Positions 23,161 through 33,221 are shown, numbered from the stretch's first letter. The stretch: DNA of 64,000 nucleotides from Psychrobacter lutiphocae DSM 21542 (GCF_000382145.1 NZ_KB907630.1:1-64000); one strand, 5' to 3'. Notes: generated by a model from the letters alone, not told the origin. Numbers and translations: made by a program.

Positions 23161-23967
23161 TTAGACATACCCATAATTGATGTAAAAGAACAGCATATCG
23201 AAGGTCTTAAAATGGTTATCGAGCTTTTTAGAGAAACCACAAGTTTTTCTAAAGGCTCGTCTTAATCTTTGTCTTATTCGGCAGTTATTGCCTTCAATAC
23301 CGATAGTATGTTTTTTACCAATTCGTTTATTGTCAGCTTTGAAAGCAGTGATAAAGCTGTCCCAGTTGTCCATAGCTATATACCCATAGTCAACTTTAAG
23401 CTGCATGAGATGGGCTCTAAGCTTCTTAGCTGTCTTTAAGTTACGCTTGCCCCATACATAAGCTACTATCTCACCTGTGCTACGGTCATAGGCATAAATG
23501 AGCCAAACTTTACGCTTCTTCTTGCCTACATACGTCCAAAACTCATCGACTTCAAGTCTTCGGTAGTACTGTCGCTTCGGGGTGAGTTGGTATGTCCAAC
23601 CTTGTATTGTGTTTAGTATCTTACCTATGCTCACAGTAGCTATTTCAGCAATATCTCGAATGCCGCAGCCTCTAACTAATACCTTTTCTAAAAAACAACC
23701 TATCTTTGCCAAACTTGCTAAACCTACTATTTGTAGCATTTGTACTCGTTTTCCTCGATATCTTAATTTTCAGATTTGGTATAACATTAACCTAATTCTG
23801 CTTTCTATGGTTGAATGACAGCCTTGATAGGTTAAAGCATGGTCGCCAATAAATTGGCGTTTACAACTCTTACATTGGTAGTTTTGCTTACCATAGCTTT
23901 TTTTACCGTTTTTCTTTACACTTGTACTGTGACAGTCGGGGCAGTTAAGTTCTATTTGTGTCTTCAT
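23161..23967 (-). pseudogene. IS1-family transposase gene interrupted by a miniature element
   Basis: The N-terminal part has the zinc-ribbon of InsA (LNCPDCHSTSVKKNGKKSYG, YQCKSCKRQFIGDH) and the helix-turn-helix beginning SRIRLML. The gene then reads YQI and a TGA stop. It resumes 35 codons later with VRGCGIRDIAEI, exactly where E. coli InsA continues NGVGCRATARI. The catalytic part follows intact (VDEFWTYVGKK, MDNWDSF, GIEGNNCRIRQRL). The interruption is 105 bp, so the frame is kept but an in-frame stop is introduced. The downstream part can start at an internal ATG (23739), but that product lacks zinc ribbon and half the HTH. Expression of the full enzyme would need stop readthrough. Confidence 0.82.
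23680..23781 (-). repeat. 102-bp miniature element, copy A (inside IS1 transposase)
   Basis: The insert starts TACCAAATCT and ends AGAAAAGGTA, with TTA on both sides (23677-23679 and 23782-23784), as expected for a 3-bp target duplication. The ends are imperfect inverted repeats (TACC/GGTA plus TCT/AGA and A-runs). It shares 93 of 102 positions with copy B at 24605. It encodes nothing on its own. Confidence 0.8.
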
Positions 23968-24191
23968 AACCTCAAATATAACATCTGCTTTGGCTGTCAC
24001 AACTTCTTTTCTACTTCAGCATACTTTTTGAAACACCACCTTTTTATGAACTCACTAGCAATAAAGAGTGTAGTTTGTTGAACATAATTTACTCCCACTC
24101 TAGACACCCTATCCCCACTTGATATAATTAATCTACCTACTTTAAGTAGTATTCTTTTTATAATTTAACGATTGGTTATAGGATGAATGGT

Positions 24192-24383
24192 ATGAAAAAA
24201 GTATTGATGAGCACACTTTGTTTTGCACTATTATCAATAAGCTTTTCTGCACAGGCAGCTAGAGTTAAATGCGCCGACTTTAAGTCGCAAAAAGAAGCCC
24301 AGGCCTATTTTGATGCAAAGAAACCTGGGTATAAAAGCCTGGATCGAGACAAAGATGGTATCGCTTGTGAAGCACTGAGATAG
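24192..24383 (+). CDS. Small exported excalibur-domain protein
   Basis: The start at the second ATG has AGGA eight bases upstream and gives a standard signal peptide (MKKVLMSTLCFALLSISFSA). The mature 41 residues are a complete excalibur calcium-binding motif: VKCADFKSQKEAQAYFDA, then LDRDKDGIACEALR with the DxDxDGxxCE core and two cysteines that can pair. Such small proteins are secreted or periplasmic; the domain also caps nucleases and surface proteins. It stands alone between the IS1 element and two miniature repeats. It may be the trimmed end of a larger protein family or a genuine small exported protein. Confidence 0.8.
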   Translation: MKKVLMSTLCFALLSISFSAQAARVKCADFKSQKEAQAYFDAKKPGYKSLDRDKDGIACEALR

Positions 24384-24415
24384 AACCAGTCATATCATTG
24401 ATTTTTAATATCAAT

Positions 24416-24535
24416 ACCCCACTCTCAACTAATTACAATCCCATGTAGGCTGGTGCTTTTAGCCCAGAAAAACCTAATTATAGCTAAATATGCTGGGCTA
24501 AAGCCACAGCCTACGCAAAGAGTTGAGATTGGGGT
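24416..24535. repeat. Foldback miniature element, copy 1 (complete)
   Basis: The 15-bp terminal repeats ACCCCACTCTCAACT and AGTTGAGATTGGGGT differ at one position. Long inner arms (GTAGGCTGGTGCTTTTAGCC and its near-complement) make almost the whole 120 bp a hairpin. ATCAAT flanks both ends (24410-24415 and 24536-24541), a candidate 6-bp target duplication. Degraded copies occur at 46230 and 51982. Confidence 0.75.
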
Positions 24536-24604
24536 ATCAATATAACCTACTCGATGAGTGGGTTATTTGATTTCTAAGCCTAATCAAATACGACAAGTAG
24601 CTTA

Positions 24605-24706
24605 TACCAAATCTAAAAATTAAGCTATCGAGGAAAACGAGTGCAAACGCTACAAGTAGTAGGTTTAGCGAGTTTGACAAAGATAGGTTATTTTTCAGAA
24701 AAGGTA
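24605..24706 (+). repeat. 102-bp miniature element, copy B
   Basis: It runs from TACCAAATCT to AGAAAAGGTA, the same length as copy A, again flanked by TTA on both sides (24602-24604 and 24707-24709). It lies in plain intergenic DNA upstream of purU, which shows that the repeat moves independently of the IS1 element. Confidence 0.82.
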
Positions 24707-24857
24707 TTACTTACTAACAACGCCATATCTATCAATTGCTGGTACAATATAAGGATAACTTACCAACTTATTTATTATTAACAAAGTAGTTTTTAGTGGT
24801 ATTAATCTTAAATTACTTCTGCTATTCCCTCACATAATCAATTAACACGAGTAAGAT

Positions 24858-25760
24858 ATGTCAAAGCTCATCTCAAATGATAAAAAGTCAAACAACAATG
24901 CTAACGCTTTCGATACCGCAACTCTCTTAATAAAATGCCGCGACCAAGCGGGTATCGTCCAAGCGGTATCTGAGTTTATATTCCGTTACGGTGCCAATAT
25001 CATCACCTTAGATCAATACTCGACCGCCCACGAAGGCGGACAGTACTTTATGCGCTTAGAGTTTGCCTTATCTGGCCTAAGCGATATTATGGAAAACTTT
25101 AAAGCCAGCTTTGATCATACGGTTGCCAAGCGTTATGAGATGGAGTGGCGCTTGCATAACAATGCCATCAAAACCAAAGTAGGTATCTTAGTCTCCAAGT
25201 TTGACCATGCCCTACTAGATCTGCTATGGCGTCATCAACGTGGTTTATTAGATTGTGATATCACCTGTGTTGTGAGCAACCATGAGGATCTACGTCAAGC
25301 GGTAGAAAACTTCGGTATCCCCTTCCATCACGTGCCAGTCACCAAAGCGACAAAGGCAGAAGCGGAAGAGAAAATCCATCAAATTATGGCTGATAATGAC
25401 TTATTAGTGTTGGCCCGTTATATGCAGATTTTATCTGAAGATTTTGTAGATCGCTGGCCGATGCAGATTATCAATATTCACCACTCTTTTTTACCTGCTT
25501 TCGTTGGAGCTGATCCCTATCGTCAAGCCTTTGATAAAGGAGTTAAGCTCATCGGTGCAACTGCCCACTATGTGACAGCCGACTTGGACCAAGGTCCTAT
25601 TATTGAGCAAGATGTGCATCGTGTTACTCACCGCCAAGGCGTGACCGAACTGCGTGCCATTGGTCGTGATGTTGAGCGCAATGTGTTGGCACGAGCGGTC
25701 AACTGGCATGTGCAAAATCGAGTGATTGTAGCAGGAAATAAGACAGTAGTGTTTAATTAA
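24858..25760 (+). CDS. purU: Formyltetrahydrofolate deformylase
   Basis: The 300-residue enzyme hydrolyses 10-formyl-THF to formate and THF, balancing one-carbon pools and feeding PurT with formate. An N-terminal ACT domain (about residues 22-95: LLIKCRDQAGIVQAVSEFI) precedes a formyltransferase-fold domain. The catalytic Asn-His-Asp set appears in INIHHSFLPAF and TADLDQGPIIEQ. Length is normal for PurU (about 280-290) with a short Asn-rich N-terminal extension. It is a single gene; a minus-strand terminator separates it from the next gene. Confidence 0.94.
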   Translation: MSKLISNDKKSNNNANAFDTATLLIKCRDQAGIVQAVSEFIFRYGANIITLDQYSTAHEGGQYFMRLEFALSGLSDIMENFKASFDHTVAKRYEMEWRLHNNAIKTKVGILVSKFDHALLDLLWRHQRGLLDCDITCVVSNHEDLRQAVENFGIPFHHVPVTKATKAEAEEKIHQIMADNDLLVLARYMQILSEDFVDRWPMQIINIHHSFLPAFVGADPYRQAFDKGVKLIGATAHYVTADLDQGPIIEQDVHRVTHRQGVTELRAIGRDVERNVLARAVNWHVQNRVIVAGNKTVVFN

Positions 25761-25926
25761 GTTTAGAACTTACGTACGAGTAGATATTATGGCAACTGGT
25801 AATCATTTATGAATCCTCTGAAGGTAGAGAAAAACGCTCCATAAATAATAACCAGTCGCTTTTAAAGCCTTAAAATCGTATTTTTGGGTAAGTCCTAAAG
25901 TTGTGTTTCATCAAGTGATGATAAAA

Positions 25927-25956
25927 AATAAGCCCTGCTTTAAAACAGGGCTTATT
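25927..25956 (-). terminator. Terminator between purU and lipoprotein gene
   Basis: AATAAGCCCTG and CAGGGCTTATT form an 11-bp stem with an 8-base loop. The T-run (TTATTTTTTAT) is on the minus-strand side, so it best serves the lipoprotein gene, though it may stop both directions. Confidence 0.75.
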
Positions 25957-25971
25957 GTTGGTATTTACAAT

Positions 25972-26604
25972 CTAAATATAGCGACTGCCGTTAGCTGGCT
26001 CAATTAGCAAGCGTACACCCATTTCAGAGACATCACAGACATAGACCTGATCATTGATGACGATGACCGTACGTTGTGGTTCTTTTTGCATAACAAAGCC
26101 AGATACTGCCTCGTTAATCAAATCCGACACTCTGGCGCTGGCTTCTTTTTGACTAAGCTTAGAGTTTAGGGACTGTGCAGAAGCGGCAACCAGTTGAGTT
26201 AAGCGAGCCGCCTCTTCAGAAATGGTATCGTCAAAAGGCATGGTATAGGTGAGCTTTTGTAACTTATCTGTTTCGCTACTTTCACCGACCATGCTGATTT
26301 TATATGAATAGTCACTAATAAAGACGTTATCCGACTCACCCTCAACCACTTGCGTCAAGGTTTCACCTTCAAAGTCGGTACCAGCTAGTAGCTCGCTGAC
26401 TTTATTACCATAGTCAGTGATACTAATGTCAAAGCTTGGTTTGACATTAGCATGAGCGTCATTTTTATCAGTTGCATCATGCCCATGTGCGACAGTAGGT
26501 GCTTCACTTTGTGCCTTGTCTGTATTCACATTATTGTCAGTTTGCCCACAGCCAACAAGCAACGAGCTAGCTGTGATGAGTATGGCTAAGATGGCTTTTT
26601 TCAT
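25972..26604 (-). CDS. Putative lipoprotein of unknown function
   Basis: A lipoprotein signal (MKKAILAILITASSLLVGCG, lipobox LVGC) is followed by an Asn/Asp/His-rich linker (residues 22-58). A globular part of about 150 residues lacks a recognised domain. Its content (SYKISMVGESSETDKLQKLT, then VVINDQVYVCDVSEMG) suggests an outer- or inner-membrane-anchored periplasmic protein. The His-rich linker AHGHDATDKNDAHANVK might bind metal. It is transcribed alone on the minus strand. Confidence 0.7.
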   Translation of the reverse strand: MKKAILAILITASSLLVGCGQTDNNVNTDKAQSEAPTVAHGHDATDKNDAHANVKPSFDISITDYGNKVSELLAGTDFEGETLTQVVEGESDNVFISDYSYKISMVGESSETDKLQKLTYTMPFDDTISEEAARLTQLVAASAQSLNSKLSQKEASARVSDLINEAVSGFVMQKEPQRTVIVINDQVYVCDVSEMGVRLLIEPANGSRYI

Positions 26605-26653
26605 GATTGTGTCCTATTTGCCTCTTGAGTGTAACAATAATATTCTACATCAC

Positions 26654-27487
26654 TTAACCACGTACCGCATTGCCCCACGTTGGTACAACCATTTTCATCA
26701 ATGGTTTTAATAACTTCACATTACACGCAAAGATAGAGCCTGTTTGCATGGCGTTATGAGCACCATTATGATCGACCACGACACCACGTGCTTCATTGAC
26801 AATAAGCTCGCCAGCTGCAATATCCCAAGGCTTTAACTTCATTTCAAAGTAACCATCAAAGCGGCCTGCTGCCACATAAGCCAAATCTAGAGCAGCTGAA
26901 CCTAAACGGCGCACTTGCCCACCCTCTTCAGCAATCTTTTGCAAGGTTGCAAAATGCTCTTTGGCATAAGACACCACTTTATCACCTTCTTGGCGCTCTA
27001 GAGGATGGCCCGTTGTAAATAGACCACCTTCAATAGTTTTGCGTTGACTGACTTGTAAGCGGCGTTGGTTCAAACGCGCACCTTTTCCACGGCTGGCAGA
27101 AAACATCTCATCACGAATAGGATCATAAATAACACCATGCTCAGTCACGCCATTATGCTGTACGGCAATTGAGATACAAAAGTGAGGGACACCATGCACA
27201 AAGTTATGAGTACCATCTAGTGGATCTATAATCCAACACCACTCTGCATCACTGCCTTGACCTTGTTGCAGACCAAACTCTTCACCCAAAAATGAATGGT
27301 TTGGGTAATTGTATTTTAATGTCTCTATTGTCAACTCTTCACTAAAGCGGTCAATCTTAGTGACAAGCCCCTCAAGACCTTTTGACTCTGTATTAAGTTC
27401 AATTTTATGACGATTGTTGTGTGCTTTTAATAGCTCAGCACCAACTTTTTCAGCAGCACGAGCTGCTATGACGACCATGGGTTCCAT
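26654..27487 (-). CDS. suhB: Inositol-1-monophosphatase family protein SuhB
   Basis: The 277-residue protein has all metal-binding motifs of the family: FLGEEFG, WIIDPLDGTHNFVHG (DPLDGT with the following N) and KPWDIAAGELIVNEARG. It hydrolyses inositol monophosphate in vitro. In gamma-proteobacteria SuhB also joins the rRNA transcription antitermination complex. Length is normal (about 267). It is transcribed in the same direction as dxs upstream, 114 bp away. Confidence 0.93.
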   Translation of the reverse strand: MEPMVVIAARAAEKVGAELLKAHNNRHKIELNTESKGLEGLVTKIDRFSEELTIETLKYNYPNHSFLGEEFGLQQGQGSDAEWCWIIDPLDGTHNFVHGVPHFCISIAVQHNGVTEHGVIYDPIRDEMFSASRGKGARLNQRRLQVSQRKTIEGGLFTTGHPLERQEGDKVVSYAKEHFATLQKIAEEGGQVRRLGSAALDLAYVAAGRFDGYFEMKLKPWDIAAGELIVNEARGVVVDHNGAHNAMQTGSIFACNVKLLKPLMKMVVPTWGNAVRG

Positions 27488-27601
27488 AATTTTCCTATTT
27501 ACTTTGACTAAAACAGTTGAAAGCTTAGCTGCTAATGGCAGCTAAGGGTTGTTGATTGAATGCTTAAGATTTTATACCATCAATTTAAGTCGCTTGTTGA
27601 G

Positions 27602-29779
27602 TTAAGTCGCTTGTTGAGTTAATGTATGCAGATTGAGTAAGGACTGTAAGCTCTTAATAACACCCACAGCGTCCAAACCACAGTCTGCTAACTGCTGCTC
27701 ATGGCTACCATGGGCAATAAACCTATCAGCAATACCTAGATTGCGTACCTGTGTCTGATGCAATGTTGTCGCATTGTGATTCAGTAGATACTCATTGACG
27801 GCACTACCAGCACCGCCCATGATTGCATGCTCTTCTAAAGTCAAGATGTACTGACATCCTTCTGCAAGTAGACTATCGATAAGATCAGTATCTAGTGGTT
27901 TCACCCAGCGCATATTAACCACAGTGATTTCAATTGGCATATCACTTACAGTGGTCTCAATAAAAGATTGGGCCGCTGTATTTGCAGTCGCAACTAATGG
28001 CCCAAAGGCCAGTAAAGCAACTTTTATTTGCTGTGCGTCAGACCCAGTGCTTGAGGACTGATGCACAGCGTCGATTTGTGCTTTACCGATTGGATAGACT
28101 TGTACTGGCTTGCTAACTGCCACCCCTGGACCAGTACCACGAGGATAACGCACAGCAGCTGTACCTGGGTAGTCATAACAGGTGTTTAATAGCTGGTAAC
28201 ACTCATTTTCATCTTTTGGCGTGGCAATAATAATATTTGGCACACAACGCATATAAGCCAAGTCAAATACACCTGAATGGGTCGCACCATCTTCGCCAAC
28301 CAAGCCAGCGCGGTCTATCGCAAAAGTAACATCCAAATTTTGCAGTGCAATATCATGGATCAACTGATCATAGCCCCGCTGTAAAAAGGTAGAATATATA
28401 GCTACAATTGGTTTCACACCTTGGGTTGCCATACCGCCCGCCAAGGTAACCGCATGCTGCTCTGCAATCGCAACATCAAAGAAGCGATCTGGGTACTGCT
28501 GAGCATACTCTGTCATACCAGATCCTGACTCCATCGCAGGTGTGATAGCCATTAAGTTATCATCAGTCGCGGCCTTGTCACACAAGAACTCACCAAACAC
28601 TTGTGAGTATTTCTTTTTTGGCAATAGAGTAGTTGACTTACTGGATGTCGCTTCTGTTTTTGTACCGCTATTGGTGGCTAACTTACTAATGGCATGATAG
28701 GTAATCGGATCTCCTTCGGCTGGGATAAAGCCCTTACCTTTAATGGTATAGACATGCACCAACACTGGACCTGACACCTGCTTAGCACGCTCCAAAACTC
28801 TGAGCAATTCAGGTAAATCATGGCCATCAAAGGGACCAAAATAGCTAAAACCTATGGCTTTAAATAGATTATCTGCGACTTGAGGAATATCGCGTACTTG
28901 CTTGTGACGAGCTCGGCGATCTGATAATGGAATTTCAGGACGGGGGACAATATTAGGCTTGCCTTCAGTGGTAATATCGACTTGATAACCAGATTCCCAT
29001 AACATGGCAAGATGACGTGAAAAGCCACCAATCGAGCAAGAAATGGACATATCATTGTCATTGAGGATGACCATTAAGTCTGCGTTTTGTTGCACTGCAT
29101 CATTCATGGCTTCAAATGCCATACCCCCAGTCATAGCACCATCACCCACCACACAGGCAACCTTGGCATCTTGCTTTAGATGACGAAGCGCCAGACTCAT
29201 ACCAAGACCTGCAGAAATGGCAGTTGAAGAATGACCGACACCGAAGGTATCATACTCTGACTCTTGGCGCTCAGGAAATGCAGTCAGTCCATCTTTGGCG
29301 CGAATAGTAGTCAAACGCTCTCGGCGACCAGTGAGCACTTTGTGTGCATAAGCCTGATGCCCAACATCCCATACCAGTTTATCTTCAGGAGTATCTAGTA
29401 GATAGTGTAGCGCTATGGTTAACTCCACCACACCTAAGTTTGCCCCAAAATGCCCACCACTTTGCCCAGCACAATACAGTAAATAAGCACGCAACTCATC
29501 AGCTAAAGTTAATAGCTGCTTACTATCTAATGGCTTTAAATCAGCAGGCGAGTCTATGCTATCTAATAAAGGGGTCACAGGGCGCGATGTAGGAATATTG
29601 CTAAATAGACGCATGGTGGCTGACGCTGTACTTTCGACATCAGTCGCCTTATCAGTGTCTGGCTTGACTGACTGTGAGCGCGCTGGCAATGAAGCTGCTG
29701 GCAATGAGTCTTCAGAATATGAGTCCACTTGTTGCGAGGGCGCAGGCTTGGGCGTAGTTGAGTTTGAATATTGCTGCAT
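27602..29779 (-). CDS. dxs: 1-deoxy-D-xylulose-5-phosphate synthase
   Basis: It condenses pyruvate and glyceraldehyde-3-phosphate, the first step of the MEP isoprenoid pathway, using thiamine diphosphate. The TPP site is seen in [18 protein letters not shown] and the catalytic His region in [15 protein letters not shown]. The transketolase centre ([15 protein letters not shown]) and the C-terminal domain ([20 protein letters not shown]) are also present. At 725 residues it is about 90 longer than usual. The first 55 residues are a Ser/Pro/Ala-rich extension before the normal start [19 protein letters not shown] start at that methionine (29614) is possible, but only the upstream start has a TAAGG ribosome site. 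Confidence 0.93.
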   Translation of the reverse strand: MQQYSNSTTPKPAPSQQVDSYSEDSLPAASLPARSQSVKPDTDKATDVESTASATMRLFSNIPTSRPVTPLLDSIDSPADLKPLDSKQLLTLADELRAYLLYCAGQSGGHFGANLGVVELTIALHYLLDTPEDKLVWDVGHQAYAHKVLTGRRERLTTIRAKDGLTAFPERQESEYDTFGVGHSSTAISAGLGMSLALRHLKQDAKVACVVGDGAMTGGMAFEAMNDAVQQNADLMVILNDNDMSISCSIGGFSRHLAMLWESGYQVDITTEGKPNIVPRPEIPLSDRRARHKQVRDIPQVADNLFKAIGFSYFGPFDGHDLPELLRVLERAKQVSGPVLVHVYTIKGKGFIPAEGDPITYHAISKLATNSGTKTEATSSKSTTLLPKKKYSQVFGEFLCDKAATDDNLMAITPAMESGSGMTEYAQQYPDRFFDVAIAEQHAVTLAGGMATQGVKPIVAIYSTFLQRGYDQLIHDIALQNLDVTFAIDRAGLVGEDGATHSGVFDLAYMRCVPNIIIATPKDENECYQLLNTCYDYPGTAAVRYPRGTGPGVAVSKPVQVYPIGKAQIDAVHQSSSTGSDAQQIKVALLAFGPLVATANTAAQSFIETTVSDMPIEITVVNMRWVKPLDTDLIDSLLAEGCQYILTLEEHAIMGGAGSAVNEYLLNHNATTLHQTQVRNLGIADRFIAHGSHEQQLADCGLDAVGVIKSLQSLLNLHTLTQQAT

Positions 29780-30641
29780 AGACCTTACAAAACCTACTAA
29801 TCTTAGTATATAGACGCTGCCTATTGGGTAAATATCAGCCGATTGGATAAGTATTAACCGATAGCGTGAGCATCAAAGTGAGTGAATATGGGTGAAAATA
29901 ATATATCTGACTATCTACATCCTAACGACAAAAGCACATCTCTTGACTGTAAGTTCATTAAATTTTTAGTCCGTTACTACTTTTTAGTCCGTTGCTACTT
30001 TTTAGTCCGTTACTATAAGAAGCATTGAAAGTCTTTAAGCAGTATTAAGGAACTTTGAACGTTAAAAAACTTTAAGTGTTTAGAGTGACTTTAAGTGTTA
30101 AAAGTATTGAGCCTATTCATACAATACGATATCAGACCTGTGCATCTTCTGCACAGATAAAAAACGGATGACTGTCTTTTTATACTTTACCAGACTTGTT
30201 CTACTACTCTTGATATTTCGCTATTTGTCATCATTAACCTAGCTAGGATAGGTTATAATCTTTACAGGATGAGCTATAAGCTTAAAACGCTGTCTGCAAA
30301 CCTTGCCTTAAACGTAGTTCCACTGTAGCAAACACTGTATCTGGATTAAGAGTATGGCATAATAGCATTTTTTTTCATTTAGCGCTTTATTCATCCTGCT
30401 CCCTATGTGAATTTTCTATGTATTTAGTTTACCTATGTTATTGACAAGGGTATGTTATTGAATGGGACGTGTCTTTATTTTGAAAATAGTAATAAAAACA
30501 ATTGTACGAATTAAGGACACACCCGAGTGAGTGAATTCTACGACTCTCAGTGCTACTTGTCACATAGACTGTACGTCACATATAAATAATCTACCAAACT
30601 AATATCAACTTTATTCACGAATATGACTCTTTAGGTCTGTA
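29780..30641. other. Long dxs-ribA intergenic region with 18-bp triplet repeat
   Basis: Between these divergent genes there are no coding signals. Three tandem 18-bp units (TTTTTAGTCCGTTACTAC and variants) occupy 29963-30016. A hairpin, CTGTGCA-TCTTC-TGCACAG, lies at 30138-30156 without a T-run. A TATAAT box lies at 30254-30259 without a clear -35. I saw no FMN-riboswitch consensus before ribA. Confidence 0.5.
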
Positions 30642-31457
30642 ATGTCTCAACAAATCACTAAAAATGCCAGTCCATCACCCTACAAATTTGTCAGTAAGGC
30701 CAAGTTGCCTACCGCTCACGGTGAGTTTGAAATACATGTGTTCGAAAACGATGAGCACCAAGAGCATGTGATGTTGACTTGTGGCTTGCCCCTTAGCGAC
30801 ACCAAAGATCAGAAGGATGCTAACAATGATAGCAATGCCAAAAAAGTACCACTCGTACGTATCCACTCTGAATGTTTAACTGGTGATGCATTTTCGTCAT
30901 TAAAATGTGATTGTGGTCCACAATTAAATGCCACCATGCAAGCCATACAAGAAGAAGGCTGTGGCGCTATTTTGTATTTGCGTCAAGAGGGTCGTGGTAT
31001 CGGCTTAACGAACAAAATTCGAGCTTATGCCTTACAAGACCAAGGTCATGACACCCTCGATGCCAATTTATTATTAGGCTTACCTGCCGATGCCCGTACT
31101 TACGAGATGTGTAAACCCATGCTCGATCATGTTGGCATAACCAAACTACGTCTAATGACCAACAATCCAGAAAAACTTAGCTATCTTGAAGACTTAGGCT
31201 TTGAGGTGGTTGAGCGAGTTCCTTTAGTAGTGGGGTTAAATCCTTTTAACCTCGATTATTTAGCTACCAAGCGTGAGCGTATGGGACATCACTTAGCGCA
31301 AAATATTAGCACACAGTATTTTAAGCCAATGCCAAACAGCAACCTTAACCGCACAAGCAACAACAATATAGACAGCTCAATCACAACGAATCTAGATGGC
31401 TTACATAATACAGACGACCCAGGTATCTCAAAAGGCTCAGATAATCCAAATAAATAG
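30642..31457 (+). CDS. ribA: GTP cyclohydrolase II
   Basis: It opens the imidazole ring of GTP and releases formate and pyrophosphate, the first step of riboflavin synthesis. Three zinc-binding cysteines are seen in [16 protein letters not shown]. The catalytic segment is [21 protein letters not shown], with the GTP-contacting DARTYEM. The core matches the 200-residue family. A 50-residue Asn/Ser-rich tail after [13 protein letters not shown] is extra and probably disordered. There is also an insert rich in Asp/Asn near residues 50-65 ([11 protein letters not shown]). hemF follows after 48 bp in the same direction. Confidence 0.93.
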   Translation: MSQQITKNASPSPYKFVSKAKLPTAHGEFEIHVFENDEHQEHVMLTCGLPLSDTKDQKDANNDSNAKKVPLVRIHSECLTGDAFSSLKCDCGPQLNATMQAIQEEGCGAILYLRQEGRGIGLTNKIRAYALQDQGHDTLDANLLLGLPADARTYEMCKPMLDHVGITKLRLMTNNPEKLSYLEDLGFEVVERVPLVVGLNPFNLDYLATKRERMGHHLAQNISTQYFKPMPNSNLNRTSNNNIDSSITTNLDGLHNTDDPGISKGSDNPNK

Positions 31458-32495
<1,038 letters not shown>

Positions 32496-32637
32496 TCTCT
32501 GTTTACAAATGCTAATGAGCTTTTAAAAAAGTTATGTTACAATTAGCGGATAACCGTCTCGGTTAACCTCTAATTTTTTGTATTGCCATCAATAATCAAT
32601 TGATTGGAATAAAAAACAACCTAAAAAGGACTTAGCC

Positions 32638-33087
32638 ATGCAATTAAAATCTTTATTGCTAGCCACTGTACTTCCTCTTAGCTTAATCTTAGCTGCTTGT
32701 AATAGTGGTCCAAGTGACTCTGTAAAAGCCCGTCAAGGTGATATGAAAAACTGGAAAGACGCTACTGGTGTCATGAAAGATATGGTAGAAGCACCAGAGA
32801 CCTTTGACGCTGATAAATTTAAACAAGAAGCTGACTTTTTGGCAAAAGATGCCTCTAATCCATGGCAGTACTTTGATGATGAAAACGATACAGGTGGTGC
32901 TGAGCCAACTGTTTGGTCTGACTCAGAAGGCTTTAAAGCAGCCGCTGAACAATATAAGCAGGCCACTTTAGAGCTTCAAGCTGCGGCGCAAACTGCTACG
33001 TCAGTAGAAGACATCTTGCCAGCCTTTAGTAAGGTCGGTGAAAACTGTAAATCGTGCCACGAAGGCTTTAAAGCACCCCAAAACTAA
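32638..33087 (+). CDS. Cytochrome c'-type lipoprotein
   Basis: The 149-residue protein has a signal ending in LILAAC, a lipobox, so it is predicted to be lipid-anchored rather than free in the periplasm. The mature part is helical (four-helix bundle expected). The haem-binding site is NCKSCHEGFK close to the C-terminus, the position typical of class II cytochromes (c' / c-556). These proteins bind NO or shuttle electrons; which applies here is unknown. It has a good AAGGA ribosome site and lies behind hemF. A strong terminator follows. Confidence 0.85.
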   Translation: MQLKSLLLATVLPLSLILAACNSGPSDSVKARQGDMKNWKDATGVMKDMVEAPETFDADKFKQEADFLAKDASNPWQYFDDENDTGGAEPTVWSDSEGFKAAAEQYKQATLELQAAAQTATSVEDILPAFSKVGENCKSCHEGFKAPQN

Positions 33088-33123
33088 TAACCGATCAACT
33101 CATACAGGCAATGAGACACATGT

Positions 33124-33163
33124 TTAATGAAATATGAGTGCCATTAATGAAATATGAGTGCCA
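33124..33163. repeat. 20-bp tandem duplication
   Basis: TTAATGAAATATGAGTGCCA occurs twice head to tail downstream of the cytochrome gene. It is one of several short perfect tandem duplications in the intergenic DNA of this window. Confidence 0.8.
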
Positions 33164-33221
33164 TATTAGTTTAATAATCAACTGCCATAATGTGTTAAAA
33201 AAACTTTGTTTAATTTGCACC

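Larger units (their letters stand above)
23134..24040 (-). mobile_element. IS1-family insertion sequence carrying an internal miniature element
   Basis: Perfect 22-bp terminal inverted repeats bound the element: GGTGGTGTTTCAAAAAGTAT on the left and its complement on the right. Its length is 907 bp, or about 802 bp without the internal insertion of 102 bp plus a 3-bp duplication. No matching 8-9 bp target duplication flanks it, and the truncated IS3 orfB does not resume on the right, so a deletion or recombination removed DNA on one side. Confidence 0.85.

Noticed and set aside
22979-23164. 61-codon frame in the IS region
   Set aside because: It is the truncated start of IS3-family orfB running into the IS1 terminal repeat, not a separate gene.
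24741-24813. Segment with TTACC ... GGTATTA ends upstream of purU
   Set aside because: The interior has no similarity to the 102-bp repeat; the short ends alone are expected by chance in AT-rich DNA.
30138-30156. Hairpin CTGTGCA/TGCACAG as a terminator
   Set aside because: No T-run follows on either strand and no gene ends nearby.
30400-30641. FMN riboswitch upstream of ribA
   Set aside because: The conserved RFN-element helices and AGGG/GGGGC motifs could not be found in the leader.
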